Part shown: positions 58,801 to 64,000 of the stretch, in pieces
How positions within the stretch are numbered: position 1 is the stretch's first letter
Layout of the letters: each line of letters opens with the position of its first letter
Assembly (NCBI RefSeq): GCF_009602425.1
Contig: NW_022258581.1
Span: forward strand, 86,579-150,578
Source: Actinia tenebrosa
Lineage: Eukaryota; Cnidaria; Anthozoa; Actiniaria; Actiniidae
Reading direction: 5' to 3'
Length of the DNA stretch: 64,000 bases
Position numbers and translations under genes: made by a program
Notes under the pieces: generated by a model
Database searches by the model: none
Seen by the model: only the letters and a program-made list of their open reading frames with translations
Told to the model about the DNA's origin: nothing

Positions 58801-61800
58801 TTAACTCGCAAAAGAAATTATAATATTGCCCAAACTTTAAATCTCAAAATCGCTTGGAAGAAAGGTACAATTTTGTTCTATGAATCATTTTTTCACAAGT
58901 AAGTAAATTGCTTTAATCAAACATTAGCCATCTGTGGTGTTCTAAAAAATGTATATTAAGTGGCAGTAATTCAGTGTTAGAGCTAAAGAGTGAAAAGGTA
59001 ACATAGTTACAGTCAAGTTTAAATATTATATTGAGAAAAATACAAAGAATTTTATCAATTAACTTAAACTAATCCTAAAGAAAGAAACTAGAAAATGTTT
59101 TTCTTGTTGTTTTAAATGGTAAGAATTTTTAAGAAAAATTATAAGGCAATTATATATTTTACCAATTTCTGAAATTTTCAATAATATTTTGGTTGAGCTA
59201 TATTGCTATTATAATTATTATTCCTTACAAAAGAATGATGTATTAATGTACATTATCTTGATTTGTTGGATGTCACCCAACCTTATTTCCTCCTTATTTT
59301 TTTGGATTATTACTGTCTAGTGAACATCATTATTACAGGAAAATTAAAGTATGTCTGCAATGGAGAGTGAAATTTACAAGACCTTTGTTGTATGTCTTAT
59401 ATTTCATAATTAATTTTAGAAACAGAAAATGTTGTGATTTTGATGTGAAAATAGAATATAAATATTAAGTGTAAAATCCATAACGTGTTCAGTTGTAAGC
59501 AATCTAATCATCTTTTAATTCTTCACTGTAAAGTGCATTACCCTACAAGGCCAGATCTTAAGGGATAGATTAGGGGGCTAGCAAATCCCTCTGTGGAGTA
59601 AAAATAATTAATAAAGATCGAATAAGTTAATATATACTAAAAATATATATCAATCATAACTACTCCATTAAGTGCATCACCCTTATGAGGGGAGATTTAA
59701 ATGGTATTTATCATTGCCACGCTCTTTGGAGTTTAAAAACCATAAGACTAAAGTAATAATATACAAATTACTATATTACTGTACATTGAGTGCATCTACA
59801 ATTACCAGGGCAGATCCAGGATGGTCAATAATAAGGTGACTAACCACCCTCTTTAGAGTTTAAAAATGATAAAAAATCATAAAGAATAAGGTAAAATCTG
59901 AAGAGGCCACTAGAAGTGTGATGTCGGCCATTAATGACTTCCAGGTTCAAAATGAAAAGTAGTTTTTTAAGATTTTTCTTTTTTTGTTCATGACCTCAGT
60001 ACGCATGGAAATATGTCACAATTTAACAGCGTTATATGATAAATTTCTAGGTGACAGTCACCCCCCTTGAAATCATATTGCATATATAAACCAGCCTTAT
60101 GCTGTTTATTAAGAAATTATACCCCAATAATAACTATGCAATCTTATCTCACTTAATACTATATTGATATAAGATTGATGTTTGCTGTATTTAAACTTGA
60201 CAGCACTGTTAAAATATTCATGTCAATGGCAGCATGACATCTTTTAAGTGAATAGTTATTTTACTTAGGGTTATAGCCTTTGTATTCTTTGAGTTTCGTT
60301 TCGTGCTAGAGACTTACAGTGCGCTATCTGAAGATATTATTACAGTATCTGTGAAATATAATCCAACAGTATGACAAGGTATATTTATTGTACATTACAG
60401 AGAGTGTGCATTAACTGTATATCTTAAAGTTGAGATATCATGTCATGCTTTAAATGATTATTTTGATGTCAGTTCTTTATCATCATATTGAAATAGTCAA
60501 TCAATATGAAATTCTTCTTTATAACAAACCATTAGCTTGAACAAACACCCCAATTTTTGTTTTATTTAGAGTTCCAAAAAGCTTTTTAGTTGTGTATTGA
60601 TGCATAGAATCACTTTGTTTGGTAAATATTTATTTATTTCTGGGAAAATTATAAGGAAAATTAACTTCAAGTAAATAATCAGATAATTATTCTTATAGAA
60701 ACTTTGACCTAAGCTTTTTGCTATACATTGTTTAATATAGATTCTAATTTGTAAGGTTGGATATAGTTACTGATATAGTTATTAGATATAGTTACTGATA
60801 ATGATCTGATGATAGTGTATTACATTATATGTGTTTTTGATGTCCTTACTCCTATACTCTTGTAGCTTTTTTATACTCTTGTGGGTATTTATTACTTCTA
60901 GAAGAAAAACAGAATTATAAAAGCATCAGCAGCGGCAATACATACAGCTCATTTAGAGTATTATTCTGTATTATTCAGACCTTATTGGGAATCATGTATA
61001 AGGTATTTTCCTATTTTTGTAGGTAATAGGACTAAAAAAATTCCAAGGACTGACAAAATTGGAAGAGGCTGATAGGCCAAGTACAATTTGGCAGTCAGAG
61101 GAACTTTTCTGAATTCAATTATTTCAAAATTGGACAGACATGTAGTCCTATTGCATATTGATTATATCATCCCAAACCATACTAGACTAGACTATACTAG
61201 ACTAGACTGATTCTATAAGACATAGTTTTCCCTTGAAAGAATGTGAATGGAAACGATCCAAATTAATACTTAATTTGGACAGGAGAGACAATTTTAAAAT
61301 AATAAGATAGTTGCTTATATGGGATTATAGCTGGTGATTTATTATTTGTTCCTATGCTAATTTGTACGTTCATTTGTTTGTTTGTTCTTTCGTTTGTTCA
61401 TTGTTGGTTTATTTATTTATTTATTTATTCATTTATTTTACAGAAACCTCAGGTAGCAGAGCAGTCACAGGAAAAACACCTGTTATGCCAATACCTAGTC
61501 AGTACTTGAAGCAATATTATGCACAAGGTAAATAGCTGTCCATATGACTGTTCATTTGGTTTATCAGTTTGTTAACTCTATACAAAACTCTAAAAGAATC
61601 CACCCACGCACATCTGCAAATGCTTTTTCTGACATCTATCTACTTAAAGTGCCTATAAGCCTTTATAAAATAACTTCAAAATTGTTGGATAGTGAATAGT
61701 TGATTGTGGAAATATTTTGTCATTTTAGGGTCACGTCTTTAAGTTATGAAGGTTTATATTTCAAATATGTTTTAGATATGTTTCATTATTTAGACACCAT

Positions 61801-63851
61801 TGCACCAGTTGTCAAATTATTGTTGTCATAACTAAGTCTGAGACTATTATCTCATTAGAGATGGTTGTTCATGGGTAATTTTATTATATAAATGTTATGT
61901 AAATATGTATCAGAAATCTGTTTCTAGCACAATTTTTCTTTTCTCTCTCTCTCTCTTTCTTCAAAATCTTTCTTGCCTTCTTTCTTTTTTTCCTCTCAAA
62001 ATTAAATTTCTTTACTTTCATTATCATTTTGCATCAAAAACAGCATTTAAATTTGAATTCAAAATATTTAGCCAGGAATGGAGGGATCATGGTGCTAGTG
62101 GGGATAATTTTTGATTGATTCCATTGTTTTCTAATATAATTGCAGGTTTTTCCCAGAATACAGGGTTGTCAATAACATTTTTGGTAGGCGGTTATGAAAT
62201 TAAAATAGGTGGTAAACCGGAAATCACTGGAACATGTAATTAAGGCATACTTGTCACCAGTCTCACTCTTCTCACAAAAATTCAAGATGGCGGACAACGA
62301 TCGTCATAGTTGCATTGCAGTTTTTGTAGTACAGCAACAAAGATTGGGTTAAAATTTATTTTAACAAACTTTAAAGAACTTTAATCAAAATTTACAATTA
62401 CATTGGGAAGTGGCTGAGTAGGCAGCAGAAATAGCAAGAGTAGACGGCAGAATCTACCGGTTGCCGGCTTCTATTGAAAACCCTGAGAATAGGGTTATGG
62501 TTTGCACTATATTTGGAAGCTATTTGTGGAATATTATTATCCCAAATTACTCAGTGATACCTTTAATACTAGTTGAGACTGCATTGTCATGTTGAATGTG
62601 AAGAGTTAAATAATAAGGAAACTTAAACAATGTGTAAGAACATTTTTTTTACTATACTGATGCTTCTATTAGTCCTTCATCAGATTATACCTCTAATATG
62701 TGATTGACACAAAACAACAACAATAATGATAACTATATTTCCTAAAATGTGCACTCCATTAATCTCACTTTACTAGGATAAAAAAACTAAATACAGATAA
62801 GAAACAATGATATGAAATTCAATTATAAAATTCAACATCATTATTAAATAAATATGTCATTAATTGTTTCTTGAAATAATTCACCAAAGGTAAAAGTCTG
62901 ATGCTTACTGTAATGGAAGAGCATTCCATTGTTTTGGCTGGATGCCAAAATCATTACTATTATCATTATCATCAACAACAGCATCATCTTATTAAAGCAT
63001 GATATATTTACCAATTGTTTGTTTATATTTGCAGCTATGGGTGATAATTACTCTCCTCCTCAGGAAGGCCCTAACATGCCATATATCTTAACACCTGCAC
63101 AACAGCAGCTTGCAGGAATTTTACAGTTTAAACAACAGCAGCAGCAGCTTGAGCAACTGCATGGAGTGCACCAGCCACAATATTTACAACAACAGTTACT
63201 ATACATACAGCAGCAACATTTGCTACAGCAGCAACAACAACAGCAACAGCAGCATGAACTCAACTACAGATTAGAGATGCAACAGCAGGCTTTGAATGGC
63301 CATCACCACAAACAAAAGAAATTTGAGAGAGACCACAACAATCAGTCCTCCATGGAGCATGACAAGCCAATACCTCCTAAACCAAAGATTAAGGTATTTA
63401 CAAACACCTTGGTGTAGGTACAGTAGTAGCAGTACAGTCGATACAAAGTCGTTTAGCCAGCCAAGTGCTAATTTTGACTGAACATTGTCTCAGTGTTGAC
63501 TGGTTGAATCTTGGGTAAAAATCTATTGTCCCAGTCAAGGCAGCTGCTTCATGAGAAAGGCGCATGGGAAAATAATCTTATAAAATTAAAGCTTTAAGTT
63601 AAGGTGTAATCCTCATGCTTGAGATCCCAAATGATGTGATATTATTGTTTCTTAATCCAAGGTTGAACCAGAAGATGAACCAGCCCAGAAAGAGGAGGAG
63701 GTACTGATGGACCAGGATGAAGATGCAGGGAACAGAATGTCAAAAGAAGACCATAACAAATCCTTATCACAGCCCAAACCACCCCACCTACCACCTGCGA
63801 CCTCATCAGCTGCCTCACCATCTTCAGCATCATCCCAAACAGCACAAGAAT
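52806..63851 (+). CDS. Glutamine-rich, probably nuclear protein (3'-truncated); FoxP-like N-terminus possible
   Basis: Exons 52806-52824 (MDAGDS, donor GTAGGA), 61444-61527, 63035-63393 and 63662-63851 join in phase to 217 codons and continue beyond the window. The middle reads LTPAQQQLAGILQF followed by long Gln runs with interspersed Leu and His, then a KIKVEPEDEP acidic segment and Pro/Ser/Ala stretches. This composition is typical of transcription regulators. The motif TPAQQQLAGILQ and the Q-tracts recall the N-terminal part of FoxP factors, but the zinc finger, leucine zipper and forkhead domain would lie beyond the window, so the family is unproven. The first exon is the weakest part: it rests on an ATG, a donor and a fitting phase across an 8.6-kb intron. 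Exons 61444 onward are firm. Confidence 0.65.
58537..58724. mobile_element. MITE copy B with TGTGTAGTTCC termini
   Basis: TGTGTAGTTCCAAAAATTAT at the left faces ATGATTTCTGGAACTACACA at the right. Inner arms CCCCCTCACAGAGGAAT and ATTCCTCTGTGGGGTGGG extend the symmetry. It shares CCAATTTTCTTCCATACAAA with copy A at 2662 and is better preserved. Confidence 0.85.
59530..59880. repeat. Decayed three-copy tandem repeat (about 120-140 bp)
   Basis: AAGTGCATTACCC (59532), AAGTGCATCACCC (59671) and GAGTGCATCTACA (59788) each lead into a purine-rich AG.GCAGAT-type block, then CTCT.T.GAGTTTAAAAA. Similarity is low, implying age. Confidence 0.55.
62161..62485. mobile_element. hAT-like MITE with CAGGGTTGTCAATA termini
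   Basis: CAGGGTTGTCAATA at the left faces TATTGAAAACCCTG at the right (one mismatch in 14). AGAATA flanks both ends as a direct repeat, a possible eroded target duplication. The interior includes AAGATGGCGGACAACGATCG. It lies in the intron between the second and third Q-rich-gene exons. Confidence 0.78.
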
Positions 63852-64000
63852 GTAAGTCAAGACAAGATCTTTCTGCTCACTAGTTTGAGATCTATGTTGA
63901 GAATTATTAAAGTGTATATGACACGAAAAAATTTTAATGTTAAGAATGTGTAGTTTATTGGCATTAATAAGAATATCACGGTTAAATTTGTTCCAAAAAC
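63852..64000 (+). other. Start of the next Q-rich-gene intron
   Basis: It begins with the donor GTAAGT after exon 63662-63851 and runs to the window end. Nothing else is visible. Confidence 0.6.

Larger units (their letters stand above)
52825..61443. other. Long first intron of the Q-rich gene
   Basis: 8.6 kb, AT-rich. It holds one MITE (58537-58724) and a decayed tandem repeat (59530-59880). No exon is firmly supported; a short candidate near 54924 is listed under rejected items. Confidence 0.5.

Noticed and set aside
63060-63263. - strand cysteine-rich frame
   Set aside because: It is the antisense of the CAG/CAA glutamine codons in the Q-rich exon, not a gene.
1-64000. Retroviruses, LTR elements, Polintons, CRISPR arrays, rRNA genes
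   Set aside because: No reverse transcriptase, integrase, capsid or polymerase motifs, no paired LTRs, no spaced direct-repeat array and no rRNA-like sequence were seen on either strand.

Overview
The window looks like genomic DNA of a non-bilaterian animal, most likely an anthozoan cnidarian (sea anemone or stony coral). It is AT-rich. Genes are cut into many short exons with GT..AG introns, and their domain order and length match vertebrate orthologues closely. Introns and spacers are full of small non-autonomous repeats: tRNA-derived SINEs, TIR-bearing MITEs and fold-back elements of kinds I associate with corals and anemones. The species call is inference; the gene calls rest on exon translations I joined by hand with checked splice phases. 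Comparisons to human proteins are from memory.

Layout, all recognised genes on the + strand: (1) 1-7215, the 3' part of a leucine-rich-repeat gene (12 exons seen, 5' end outside the window), with a satellite-like array and two SINEs in its introns. (2) 8086-16190, a complete 22-exon RACGAP1 (MgcRacGAP/CYK-4) gene, 634 codons plus stop. (3) 18796-20778, an intronless 660-residue SKIDA1-like protein with an N-terminal Ski/Sno/Dac domain. (4) 25528-42823, a complete gene for an IA-2/phogrin (PTPRN/PTPRN2) orthologue, 22 coding exons and 809 residues, its introns crowded with repeats. (5) 46277-47825, a five-coding-exon homologue of the synaptonemal-complex central-element protein TEX12, with a non-coding first exon and paired E2F-type sites upstream. 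(6) 52806-63851, the 5' part of a glutamine-rich, probably nuclear protein, with an 8.6-kb first intron; its 3' end lies outside the window.

The genes do not form one pathway. They cover cytokinesis (RACGAP1), chromatin or transcription (SKIDA1-like, Q-rich protein), dense-core-vesicle biology (PTPRN-like) and meiosis (TEX12-like), as expected of ordinary animal gene order.

The most interesting observations are: the PTPRN-like protein keeps a canonical WPD loop and a CX5R P-loop without the aspartate of the vertebrate pseudophosphatases, while a lysine sits at the Q-loop glutamine; its CX6CX5CX8C lumenal cysteine core is preserved exactly; a TA-flanked Tc1/mariner-like MITE carries an open frame resembling a SAM domain; and a 133-bp near-perfect tandem duplication copies an exon end with its splice donor. 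I saw no retroviral or Polinton-like element, no CRISPR and no rRNA or intact tRNA gene.
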